Positions 33,985 to 44,651 of a stretch of 64,000 nucleotides of DNA are shown piece after piece. The DNA is from Cladophialophora immunda. Lineage: Eukaryota; Ascomycota; Eurotiomycetes; Chaetothyriales; Herpotrichiellaceae. The position numbers and the translations under genes are program-made. The stretch's first letter is position 1, and every line of letters begins with the position of its first letter. The notes below the pieces were generated by a model that saw only the letters and a list, made by a program, of their open reading frames with translations, did not search any database and was not told the DNA's origin. Where the stretch lies: contig NW_015622544.1 of NCBI RefSeq assembly GCF_000835495.1, positions 2,942,855 to 3,006,854 on the forward strand, read 5' to 3'.

Positions 33985-34403
33985 AAGAATGCGTGTCATC
34001 TAGTATATGGACCGGACTGGACCTGGTGCGTTTCTAGCATGCGTGCGGGAGTCCTCGACGGGGTTCTGCTGCTGACGGGTGTGTTTAGAAGGCTGAAGCC
34101 AGCATCTCAGTCAGGGATCTGTCAGGGGAATAGTCATTTTCAAGCCAGTCGTTCGATTTCAGCGAAGGCGTCTAGCGTCGGCGTACATGGGAGTTCTTCG
34201 TGAAATAAGGGGAACGTTCAAAGAATCCGTGATGCATCTTACGGGGAAGGAAGCTGCATGATATCTCAGCAGAGTTTTGCTTTTGGTGCGATAGACAAGT
34301 TTCAAGCTCGAGCTCTCTACGAAACACAGATCATATGTGCTATGGTTGAACATGCATGCAGTAATCGTCACCCAAGGGTTCTCACTGGTACTACTGTCAC
34401 TGG
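33985..34403. other. Convergent 3' intergenic region
   Basis: This 419-bp gap holds the 3' ends of CDC34 and the epoxide hydrolase gene. Nothing else is recognised. Confidence 0.5.
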
Positions 34404-35636
34404 TCATGCACCTCCTATGATCAAAGGCAAAATCTCCTGAACACACCTTTCTGGTTGCTCTTGATTCACCCAGTGCCCAGCTCCATCGACAAGGACAGTT
34501 CCCCTGTACATCGGTCGACTTACGCTTTGACCAGTCTCCATTGCTTCTACGGCGCCGGGCTCCTGGAAGGTGCCCCAATCTTTCCTGCCGCTCACGAACA
34601 CGGTCGGGACGGAAATCTTTGCGCCGGACCACGCCTGCATATCCGCAGCGATTTCAGGTTGCGTCTGGACACGGTACCAGTTCAGACCGCCCTGGAAGGA
34701 AGTGCGGCCCCATTCTTGGACGTAGACGGCTAGTTCGTCGTCCGGGAGCCAGCGGGCAGCACGCTCGGCGACGACTTGCGGGTCTTCATTGGCCATGTCT
34801 CGCGCGACGGCCTGGCGCATGTTGTCGTCCAGGTCCATGATATAGTACCGCGGCATCTTTTCCAGCTCCGTCGCGACCCATCCGTCCAGCTTGTGCGGAT
34901 CGTTAACGTCCCAGTCTGCCGACTTGAGGTGGAAGTAGCCTCGAAGAAACGTGTGCAGGGGCGGGCCCGTGGGGATGGTCATTTCGTTGTTCGAGGGTGG
35001 GGTGCAGTAGTACCACTTGTAATGTTTCCTGGGGCGGGGAAGTTGGGAGAGCGCCTTTTCCATGTCGACCGGAGGCGGAGGGGGTTGGGAGGCGGCGCCG
35101 TAGGACGGAGAGGTGGAAAGAGGAGAGTGGGGAGGGCCCTTGGTGGGATGGGACATCATCACCAGGCACTGGAACATGTCCGGTCGCGCGAGGGCGCAGA
35201 CGCTTGCGGTAACAGCTCCAAAGTCGTGCCCTACAACACAAGAGACGGAGGTGTAGCCAAGAGCATTCACCAGCGTGACCGTGTCTTTGACTAGGTTGAG
35301 GGGCCGGAACGAAGACGCATCGAGTGGCTTGCGAGAGAAAGTCCGCCCATATCCCCGCTGGTCGAAGGCGACAGCATGGTAGCCTTGCGCGGAGAGCAAG
35401 GGGAGAATTTTGCGCCACGAGTAGGCGAGCTCGGGAAAGCCATGGATCAAGAGGATCAGCTTCGGCTTGGGACCAGAAGGTGGTAGGTTCGTTGGGAGGG
35501 ATTCGAGAATGTGGAAGACGAGGCTGTGAGGAGAAGTATCGACATAGCGAGATCTGATTCCGGCAGGCAGTGGAAGTGGAGCCAGTGTCGTGGGATCAAC
35601 GGCATCAGCGGGCGAATCTTGGTGAGTATAAGCCAT
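34404..35636 (-). CDS. Alpha/beta-hydrolase-fold epoxide hydrolase
   Basis: Predicted 410-residue enzyme that opens epoxides to diols through an Asp ester intermediate. Single exon from the ATG at 35636. The oxyanion motif is LIHGFPE (about 63-69). The nucleophile elbow GHD138FGA has Asp, not Ser, which marks epoxide hydrolases or dehalogenases. The lid carries NWYR with the expected ring-opening tyrosine. The acid is probably in SGRKDWGT, and the base is H388 in GAGHWVNQEQP. A Pro-rich insert (SQPPPPPVD, about 185) sits before the lid. A dehalogenase is less likely because the NWYR lid is present. It is divergent from the 1,482-residue gene across 1.4 kb. Confidence 0.88.
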   Translation of the reverse strand: MAYTHQDSPADAVDPTTLAPLPLPAGIRSRYVDTSPHSLVFHILESLPTNLPPSGPKPKLILLIHGFPELAYSWRKILPLLSAQGYHAVAFDQRGYGRTFSRKPLDASSFRPLNLVKDTVTLVNALGYTSVSCVVGHDFGAVTASVCALARPDMFQCLVMMSHPTKGPPHSPLSTSPSYGAASQPPPPPVDMEKALSQLPRPRKHYKWYYCTPPSNNEMTIPTGPPLHTFLRGYFHLKSADWDVNDPHKLDGWVATELEKMPRYYIMDLDDNMRQAVARDMANEDPQVVAERAARWLPDDELAVYVQEWGRTSFQGGLNWYRVQTQPEIAADMQAWSGAKISVPTVFVSGRKDWGTFQEPGAVEAMETGQSVSRPMYRGTVLVDGAGHWVNQEQPERCVQEILPLIIGGA

Positions 35637-37044
35637 GGTCCGCTAGGATGGATCCAAACACTCTTGAGGTAACCAGATCTCAATATGGTTTGCTCAAGAA
35701 GTGGAAGGCAATCAGATATCAAGAAAGGGCTCTATCGCAATCTAATACTGCATATGCGGGGAAAGCGACGCTGACAGCGCCCTTCGAGCGTATAAGTACA
35801 GAGACCTAGTCTGACAAATGCATCTTCCCTTACAACAACCGACCGAGGCAATCGTCTCTTACTTGCGGGGATCGTCTCCTTTGAAGACCATCTCTTTCAG
35901 CCTTGTAACGGGAACATTGCTCTTCATATGCCATATGCCACAAGTGGGTGTCTTGGTTCGTTGTTGGAGGACCTCTTGCCTCTTCGGGCACGGCTATGTC
36001 ATTTTTCCAACACGGGCGACCACTAATTTACCCCGAACCTGATAGCCTGGTGGGCCGAGGGACAGTCCGTAGTGTGGCATGATATCCGCCTCGGTGCATA
36101 TACCACACGAGTACTCCGTACTCCGTACCACTGCAACAAGTGGCTGGTGGGCAGTCGCGGTTTCAAAGCAATCTGATCTCTCGTTAGTCATCACTTAGAC
36201 TCGAAAAGGAATCTGGAGGGATCTGCAGGTTCCAGTGCTCGATTCGGGGGGAAAAGAAGCCAGGAGATCTGGATAAGGAGGCCGGGCATGATTCAAGCAC
36301 GTGGCTCAAGTGTCGATTGTCGGATTCTGCACATTTGATGCCTTGGAAGAGGACGCGTGAGGGATGTCGGTGTTGTGCTGTCGCTCGAAGAAAAAGGTTG
36401 GTTTGTTCGAGAAGAGAGTTTGGAGAGTGCATCATCAGCATGAAAAACGCATGACGTAAGGAATGTCGCACACTGTGATTGGTATGTGGTCATTGGCCCC
36501 ACACCCGACCTTGACGTCCGACACAGCCACAACTCGAGACCCTCACCAGCCGCCCACTCAGTGCCCCGGTGCTGCCCACTACTCGCTAGGTACGGCCGCC
36601 CGCTGCCCAGCAGCTCACTACCTGCTCCTACGCGGTCCTCGGTGCTGGGCACAGCTGGCTCCCTCTGTGCCTCTCTGGTGCCCTCTGGCCCTATTATTTT
36701 CCGCCCCATCTTTCCCATGGTTACGGAGCTTCCATCTCCCTCGCTCTCCCGCACCGATCCACGCCCCAAATCATACCTACCTTGCTTGGTATCCCAGAAA
36801 ACAATCCATAATTCGCAAAAGCTCCTAACCGTCTCTCCCTTCTTATCATCCTTTTTGACCTCGTCAGGCGGGAGAGCTCAACGCGAAGCGACATGGGGCC
36901 TGGCATCGTTCTTCAGCCCTCCGATAACCACTTCAACTGCTTGGTTTGATAACTCGCTTCTGGTTCTCCCGTCTGCGATACAGGATCATTCTCCATTGAT
37001 CGCGCGGCAGTTACAGCACCGCAACTTCTGGGGTCGTCGCAACC
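35637..37044. promoter_or_regulatory. Divergent intergenic region with TACTCCGTA pair, bZIP-like site and two CCAAT boxes
   Basis: This 1.4-kb region lies between the epoxide hydrolase and the 1,482-residue gene. It contains two overlapping TACTCCGTA copies (36112-36127), a CRE/ATF-like ATGACGTAAG (36451-36460) and two reverse CCAAT boxes, ATTGG at 36478-36482 and 36492-36496. A C/T-rich leader follows to the start at 37045. Their activity is inferred, not shown. Confidence 0.5.
36112..36127 (+). repeat. Overlapping double copy of TACTCCGTA
   Basis: Two copies share the terminal TA (36112-36120 and 36119-36127). They belong to a dispersed intergenic 9-mer also found at 16449, 50850, 59929 and 60673. 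Confidence 0.9.
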
Positions 37045-40000
37045 ATGAATTTCCTGCACAGACGGAGCAGGTCTGTATCGGCCACTGTAAGTAATCGCTT
37101 TCGGCGCCCCGTTCGGTCTTGCCCTGCGCTCCAGTGCTGACGTTTGCTCAACTTCAGCGGCCCCAGACTCCTGCTTCAGCTTCTGCCCATATGGCAGCCA
37201 CTCAGGCATTCCTCAATAGCCGAGCCTCGCAGGCAAATCTGTCAGCTTCAGCCGCCGCCCAAGCCCTGAGAACCATGTCTCCGACTCCGACCCCGGTGGA
37301 TCAGGTTCAGACAAAGCGCATGATTCAAAGGCAAGCCTCTTCCGGTTCTCTTTCAAGTTCAGCCCGGGGTCGAGGAAGAGGCGGCTTGCAGAGGCACAAC
37401 AGTGCTGGGTCTATGACTGAGAGGACGTTTAGAACTCCGTCGCCTTCGCCTTCGCGACCGGTCTCGCACTCAGAACCCCAGGCACCTCCGCTCCCGACTA
37501 TTCCGCAACATTTTGTTCCGCCCTCGACCACACCACCCAAGAAGAAGAAGAAGAGGGCATCCAGTCAAGAAGCTCCTCCGCCTCGTGTACTCTCACCGCC
37601 CCTTGGGCGACCCTCGAACCGTGGCCAGAGCCTTGATAGGTACGGATCGCCGCAGCAGCAGACGCCGCCGCAGCCGCCACCCAAATATCAAAGAAACACC
37701 ACTGTTCCACAGAGCAATGATCTTGAACGAGTTGACAGCAGGAACTCCATCAATTTTTCGAGGCCACTGTCGCCGCGGCCCCAGTCTCCGGTGGCGCAAT
37801 CTCCTATGGCACAGTCTCCAGTTCTCGTGAACGGCGATCGATCCCACTCCAATGCTGTCGTACGGGCGATCTCTCCGGCGCAGGCCGCAGACATTCAATA
37901 CGACCTTGTGCAAACAGCAAATCAGCCTGTCAAGAAGAAGAAAAAGAGGGTAGTCAATAGTGCAGCTGAAGGGAGTCACTTGCAGACTGGGACAATGGCG
38001 AGCAGACCAGTCGTCAATCCCCTGGAACCAAATGCGGAACCGCAACTACAACCCCCTTCAGATCAGCAGCCTCCCTTGAGGAAGAAGAAGAAAAAGCCAT
38101 CATTGTCTGCAGAGGGCACTGATTCTCCCGCTACCGAGGCTTCGCGGACCGATTCAGACTCGGACTCGAATGTCGAGCGCAAGCGAGAAAGGAGGACTCA
38201 GAGAGCCTCAGGAATCTTGCAGAAACAGCCATCTATTGTTCGGGAGGACTGGGAAGGCGAACAGCAGGAGCAAGCCAGTCCGCTTCATGCCCGTGAAGCC
38301 GTAGATGCGCACATGAACTCTGTCCAAGAATTGGCAACTCCGGCTCGGGCAAAGAACCCTATGAATGTAACAGATGTATCAAGGAAAATCGAGGTCGCTC
38401 CGTCGCCATCCGCTCCCCATCAACCACCAGAGATGCACGAAACGCCAGCACCTGGTGGGCGCGAGGAATCGCCAGCTCCAGCGAGCCACCTTCAAGTCAC
38501 TGAACCACAGCCTACTCGGGGTACTTCGCTCAGCCCCTCACGGTCCACTCGCTTCTCGGACAGATTGTCTTCAGACCTCGCTGCAGGGCGAAAACACGAA
38601 CCTCCTCCGCGATCAATATCGCCCGCCAAACCTGCGCTCAAGCACCATTCCCCCGCTCCAGCTTTTCCCGGCGGCGAACCTCGCGGCGCTAGTGTTACCC
38701 CGAGCGAGTCGTCTGATATATCGAGCGCGTCAGCAGATGGTCCTCCGAAGCGGAAGAAGTCTGTTCGAGTCAGCTTCGAGGTTCAACCAGAAATTGTCGG
38801 TACTGCAGCCAGCTTCCAAAGTCCGGCGGAGAGTCCAGGCAGAGAGAAAAAGGGATGGCTTGGGTTGGGGAAGGGCAAACCAATGCTTAACACCATGTCC
38901 TCCAATGACGACATGGAAGAGTTGATGAAGCCACGCCCTCAATTGCCATCATTTGGAAGTGTTCGGGGCCAAAAGTTTAGAGACATGAATGATTCCAACA
39001 CCAGTCAAATGTCAAGGTCACCACCGGAAACTCGAGCGCCACCCACAGAGGGCAAGATTACTACGTCTTCCGGAACGTCTTCGGAAACCTCTAGTACCTA
39101 CACTCCGTACCCAACAACAGGCGTGTCAAGCGATCATGCTGTAGGGGCTGTCTTGGCCCAAGAGGCCCGAAGGACCTTCGGGCAGGCCCCTGAAGCTCGA
39201 CCAAATGAGCCCCTCCCGCCTGAGGTAACGTCGGTAGAGGGCATGGTGTCGTTTTCGGACGAAGAAAACGACATTTCGGAGGCTGAGGAGACAATGACCG
39301 CTCCCTCCGCTCGTATAGATCCGGAATTAGAAGTACACCGAGACGCAAAGAACGAACCTGTGAAAACAATCAGCCAATCTGTCAGGTCTGGGCCTCTCCA
39401 GACAGAGGTACCCGTTGTGTCCGTCTCACCACCTACTCCCGCCGAAGAGCCGAAACCCAATGATCAATATTTGGTGGAAGTTCCAGGAGGTTTCCCTCTG
39501 TCTACGGAAAACCTAGGCAAAGGTGATGATGAGTCGCGCAAGGCACCACCCGTGGCCAGCCAAATCCATGACGTGGGTTCGCGCACGGTCCCTGATGCCG
39601 TCGACGACGAAGCGTCGGACAATGATAGCATTTACAGCGATGCGGCAGAAGACCCCTCGGAGATGGAAGGAATGGGATTTGGTTCCATTGACGCGATTGT
39701 GGAGAGTCCAATTGTAACTCCGCCAGCGCCACTTACTTCGCCTGAGAGCCCCCTTGCACGAGTATCATCCTCTGTTTCTCATGATGCGCTGGGTGCTGGA
39801 TCATGGGAGGAGACGCAGGCTCGATGGAGTGGCATTGCAGAGCAGACGAGATATCTGCCCAGCCAAAACATCATTGAGAGCCGATCAGCACCTGCGACCA
39901 CAGTTCACGATGTGGAGCAGGCAAGGCCAGTCCCAGATCAGGAGCCCGTGCAAGCGAGGACGCCGGAGGTTCTCACGACAGCATACAACAAGATAGCACA

Positions 40001-41564
40001 ACCTGCCCAGCCTAGGCCTAGACGAACCCCCGCATCGCAGGCCCCTACATCACAGCCTAGACGCAAAAAGAAGTCACCTGCAGCAATAGCTGCCGCTGCA
40101 TCTGTACCGGCTGCGGCGGCCGCTGCGCAAGGACTCCCGGATTCACCGCTGCATAGGAAGACGCAGCCTTCTCCGTATCCAACGATCGAAACTCCAAATC
40201 TTGGATATGCTGCGGCAGCCGCTGCACCTTTCCGACAGTCAATGAGAGCTAGCTCCCCCCCAGAGACCGAACCCGGGCTCCGCAAGACCATGCGTCACGA
40301 GAACCGCAATTCAATGCCAGCTTCAACCGTTGCCCCGCCACAACAAAGAATGAGCCAGCCTTTGAGTTCTAGTCCTCAAACGCAACCCCGATCTGCACTC
40401 CAGAAGAAGCATATTCCTCTGGCCGCGGCTGCCGCCACCTCTGCGCCCGCGTCTCGGAAGCAACCTGTTCGGCCAGTTGTGTCGAATGACAGTGACTCGG
40501 AAAGCTCATTTCGGAAGGCTCGTCGAAGCAAGTCTACTACAGGCGGCAAATATACAATGCGTAGAAGCATGCGAGGTCCGGGCGAACCAACTCTACGGGG
40601 AGACAGGCTCAATGGCGTCCGGTCGGTTTCACCCGTGGGCAGACGACCGTTCTCCCAGCCAGATGGTTCCCACACCATGAGAACCACCATGAGAGGATCA
40701 ATCGACAACGTACCAACACTCCGCGGGTCGACTGATGTCAGAAGATCAACCTCCTTGTTTGGTCGCCCACAGACAAATACAGCCACAACCCTCCCTATGA
40801 CTTTGGGCAGCCAGACCAACCGGTCCCGCATTCTAGACTCGGACGACGAGGACGAACAGCCTCAACGCAGCAAATGGCGCTCCCGATTCGCCGATGATAG
40901 TGACGACGAAACGGACGTACCACAATTTGCTCCCGTACGTGGAATTCCTCGTAGAGACAATGACGATGAATCTACAGACCTGGACGACAGCTCGGATGAC
41001 CAACGAACCGCACCAAAACTTCAAATTCCTCAGGGCGATTCAGCTGCACCCCTCAGCAGCACTGAAGCTTTATCTCCAAATAGCGAGAAGAAACGAGGTT
41101 TACTTGGACTATTTCGCAGCAAGAAGCCCAAGGAGGAGTCACTTTCGCCCGTGGTCGAATCCCCTCAAAGGCCCGCAAAGACCACGGATACGAACAAAGC
41201 GTCGCGGCTCGGATTTGCATCAACTGCCGAGAAAGACAGAGCAATTGCGCTGGCAAGAGCCAAGCTGGAGGCAGCGAAAGAACAACAGAACCCGGGCGGA
41301 CAACAACATGGCCATGCCAAACTACACCGTCGACACGCCCCTGAGCGAGTCATGAGTGACTCTTGGCCGCTGCCTCCTGCATTGCCGTTAGCCAATGAAA
41401 CTGCCCGACCGAGCACGATGGACGGACCCCCGATGCGGAATGGCACGACGAGGCTGAACCAAGGCAGCATGCGCAAACCGAATGAGTTTGCCGAAGCTGT
41501 TGGACGCAGTGGGAAAAAGAAGAAGTTCCCCATGTTACGCAAAGCCTTTGGGCTGAAAGATTAA
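37045..41564 (+). CDS. Large low-complexity Lys/Ser/Pro-rich protein of unknown function
   Basis: Predicted 1,482-residue largely disordered protein, no enzyme domain recognised. Exons are 37045-37086 (14 codons, MNFLHRRSRSVSAT) and 37158-41564; the 71-nt intron has GTAAGT and CTTCAG ends and phase 0. Visible features: three KKKKK clusters (about 37542, 37931 and 38083), basic amphipathic patches KGWLGLGKGK and RGLLGLFRSKK, Ala-rich runs near 40090-40240 and 40420, an Asp-rich stretch (DSDDEDEQ, DDSDDETD) near 40840-41000, and an internal repeat with TMRRSMRG and TMRTTMRG. The C-terminus (KKKKFPMLRKAFGLKD) is strongly basic and amphipathic, suggesting membrane or cortex binding. Without the first exon the start would rest on a non-ATG codon or an internal Met. 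Role unknown. Confidence 0.85.
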
Positions 41565-42953
41565 TTGGTTGTTTTTGATTTCCTTTTCCAGTTTGACGTT
41601 TACTCGAGTACAATGATACCATTCTCTGTCTCACGATTTGTTTCACGCACTCCCTTTGTGATTGGAATAGGCAGACACACACTGCGCGGTTAGTTGGGGG
41701 GATGGCAAATATGCAGGATCTCAAAAAGGGCATCTAGATGGGTCAGAAATGCGAATATATCGGCCGGATTTCTGCTTGTTGAGAAGATGGAACTACAGAA
41801 CATAATCAGGTCATTCCACCTTCATAGCCTGATAATCAGTAATATAACTTCGACGGTACAAAGACCGAACGCAACGAGATGAGACGATCAGCTTGCAGGA
41901 GCACATGCACCTTTAGCGCATCTACCGGCCACAGCCTGAGACACGAGATCAGGGTATCCGACACGCCCGAGACGTTTTCCTATCAAGAGCAGGAGCATGA
42001 CCGACGCAGCTGGTACAGCAATTGTTTTGCTGATGCAACTCTGGAGTAATGTTGTTATTGTATTCCGTATAATCCCAAACCAACCCCTGCAGCCAGCGCT
42101 GGAACGGCGGATGTTTCTTCCAGGCGGCCCGCTTCCCGCTACAAAAGAGAGTGGCGATTGGGTTCGAAGGCTTCTCCATTGAGGCAACGGAAGCCGGGGC
42201 GTGTGTCGGCGGTGGGTGGTTGTCAAGCACAAACGCTGAGTAAGGGCACAAGGTTGAGGTAAGCCGTTCTCAGGTGATGATTTGATGGGATTGAGCAGGG
42301 TGGTTCCGCATGGCAGGCAAGGTGCACTCATCTCTGGAGGGACTGACTGGCATGAGGGCATCTTCTGCCACTGCTGGGGCCATTGGTGCCGCTGTCAAAA
42401 GGTTAGGTAAGCCCGTCTTCAAATGGGGACGAAAAGAATGAAGATCAACGTCCAGGCGAAGGCCAGATCTCGATTTTTGCAGGCAGAGGCAATTCTCGGA
42501 GAGCCGGAGTCAGTCATGCCTTGGAGTGCTCGGGGTGTAAATTGCGTCGTCGAACGTTGGGACACGATGAAGTGCTGGGGGTCAAAAACTCAGAGACTGG
42601 AATCCCTTTTCCAGAAATCCCGCCCGACGTTTCCCGCCCTGACATGGGCACTCTGCCTGGGCGGCACTATCACTAGGCGGTGGTCTCGGGGTGGTTTAGG
42701 GCACCTTCTGTAGGGAAGGAGGGGTGCCAGCTGCCCTCTGCCCCACCTCTCGATCGCAAACCTGGTGGCGTCCCTCCTGTCACTGCTTCGTCACAGGCCT
42801 GTCAGGACGAGACGCATTTGCTTAAAACCACCCTCGCAGCCGTTTTATCCAGAAGTTTTTTTTTTTCTTGCTTTGATCAATTGACCTCCGGATTCACAGT
42901 CGCACCTCTGTACCTATCTCAAAGACCCAGCACATATCACACCAACTACAATC
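41565..42953. other. Intergenic region before transaldolase
   Basis: This 1.4-kb gap lies between two plus-strand genes. The distal 150 bp hold a T11 run (42856-42866) and a C/A-rich leader before the transaldolase ATG, consistent with a strong housekeeping promoter. A weak minus-strand frame (41888-42361) is listed separately. Confidence 0.4.
41888..42361 (-). CDS. Doubtful hypothetical 157-residue protein
   Basis: A minus-strand frame opens with an ATG at 42361 and ends with TGA at 41888. The last 65 residues look protein-like (ISKTIAVPAASVMLLLLIGK is a possible membrane segment, then GYPDLVSQAVAGRCAKG). The first half is Pro/Ser/Cys-rich and looks random. Another minus frame (start about 42251, containing RWLQGLVWDYTEYNN) overlaps it, so an intron-containing gene or chance are both possible. 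No family is recognised. Confidence 0.18.
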   Translation of the reverse strand: MPSCQSVPPEMSAPCLPCGTTLLNPIKSSPENGLPQPCALTQRLCLTTTHRRHTPRLPLPQWRSLRTQSPLSFVAGSGPPGRNIRRSSAGCRGWFGIIRNTITTLLQSCISKTIAVPAASVMLLLLIGKRLGRVGYPDLVSQAVAGRCAKGACAPAS

Positions 42954-44158
42954 ATGACTTCCTCTCTTGACCAACTCAAAGCCACTGGCACCGTACGTTC
43001 CACCCCACTGTCCCGCCATCCCGCCAATATCCAAATGCTGGTGGACATACTGACCAAGCTCAACAGACTGTTGTCTGCGATTCAGGTGACTTTCACAGTA
43101 TGTTCCTTCGACTGTCGAGCCCGGGACCTTTGCTAACCTGTTCGCAGCAATTGAGAAGTACAAGCCACAAGATGCCACCACCAACCCCTCTCTCATCCTC
43201 GCCGCATCCAAGAAACCCGAATACGCCAAGTTGATCGACCCTGCGGTCCAATATGGCAAGGCCCATGTATGTTGGCTTCCTTCATGCCGTGTAAAAGCTC
43301 AATACTGAACAAAGCGTTGTAGGGCAAAACCATTGACGAGCAGGTTGATGCTACTCTTGACAGACTCCTGGTCGAATTCGGCAATGAGATTCTCAAGATT
43401 GTTCCGGGCAAAGTCTCGACTGAGGTGGATGCTCGATTCTCCTTTGATACACAGGCTTCGGTGGAGAAGGCCCGTCATATCATCGAGGTAAGTCCTCAAG
43501 ATTCTTCTTCGGGATGCAATCAGCTCACAACGCGCAGCTCTACAAGTCGATTGGTATCGACAAGTCTCGCATCTTGATCAAAATTGCTTCCACCTGGGAG
43601 GGTATCAAGGCTGCGGAGATCCTCCAAAAGGAGGGCATCAACTGCAACCTGACTTTGATGTTCTCCCTGGTCCAAGCCGTCGCAGCCGCCGAAGCTGGTG
43701 CCTTCCTCATTTCCCCCTTTGTCGGCCGTATCCTCGATTGGTACAAGGCTGCTATGAAGAAGGACTTCCCTGCCAACGAGGACCCTGGTGTTAAGAGCGT
43801 GCAATCCATCTTCAACTATTACAAGAAATACGGCTACAACACTATTGTGATGGGTGCCTCATTCCGAAATGTTGGCGAGATCACTGAGCTCGCCGGCTGT
43901 GACTACTTGACCATTTCGCCCAACTTGCTTGAGCATCTGTTCAACTCGACCGATCCGGTGCCCCAGAAGCTCAAGGCTGAGGAAGCTAAGACGCTGGACA
44001 TCCCCAGGCGCAGTTACATCAACGACGAACCCTTGTTCCGTTTCGACTTCAACGAGGAACAAATGGCTGTTGAGAAGTTGCGAGAAGGTATCAGCAAATT
44101 TGCGGCGGATGCGGTCACATTGAAGGGCATTCTGCGGGAGAAGCTTGAAAAGGCTTGA
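42954..44158 (+). CDS. tal1: Transaldolase
   Basis: Transfers a dihydroxyacetone unit between sugar phosphates in the non-oxidative pentose phosphate pathway; cytosolic. The model is 324 residues, normal for the family, in five exons: 42954-42992, 43067-43097 (31 nt), 43148-43266, 43323-43487 and 43538-44158. Introns are 74, 50, 56 and 50 nt, and phases agree only with this set. Motifs: early Asp in TVVCDSGDF, signature [10 protein letters not shown], Schiff-base lysine K133 in [11 protein letters not shown], and the phosphate-binding region VGRILDWYK. The split, short N-terminal exons would be missed by a single-frame reading, which begins only around exon 5. Normal catalytic residues suggest a functional enzyme. 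Confidence 0.95.
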
Positions 44159-44651
44159 GCGAATTTGTACAGATTGTCGTGAAGGTTGCTGAATGAGTGG
44201 CTATTGAACTTTAGGGGGCAGTTTCCACGAATAATTTCCATCCATCGGACCTCATTTAGATTTGCGGATGGGGGGGTAACTTTCCAAAGAAAAGATAAAA
44301 ATCGCCGACGGACACATGTTCGACCAAGTTCGATTTCTTGGATGCCGTAGCCCTCCAGATTTCCCATGCCCACCTCACGCTAAACTCCCCCATACCAGCT
44401 CGGCACACTTTCTAGATATGCCCTCAGCCTCACTTGCCTCGTCATTTCCAACGTCCGCAGTCGAGGTGACGAGACCAGGTCAACCAATATCATTTATGCA
44501 GTAAAGGCGGCCTGTGTACTTTAGCGCCCCTGAGTGCCATAGCCAGCTCAATGGCTTACAACGTCCAGTTACGGTGACAGCAACATGCTTGCGCATTACT
44601 GACAACGGCCCTCATCCCTCCGCTCTCCGAGTCTCAACTTCGTCCGTCACC
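44159..44651. promoter_or_regulatory. Transaldolase 3' end and palmitoyltransferase promoter
   Basis: This 493-bp gap lies between same-strand genes. The frame of the next gene stays open upstream to 44514 but without an ATG, so that stretch is treated as leader. No other gene is seen. Confidence 0.4.
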
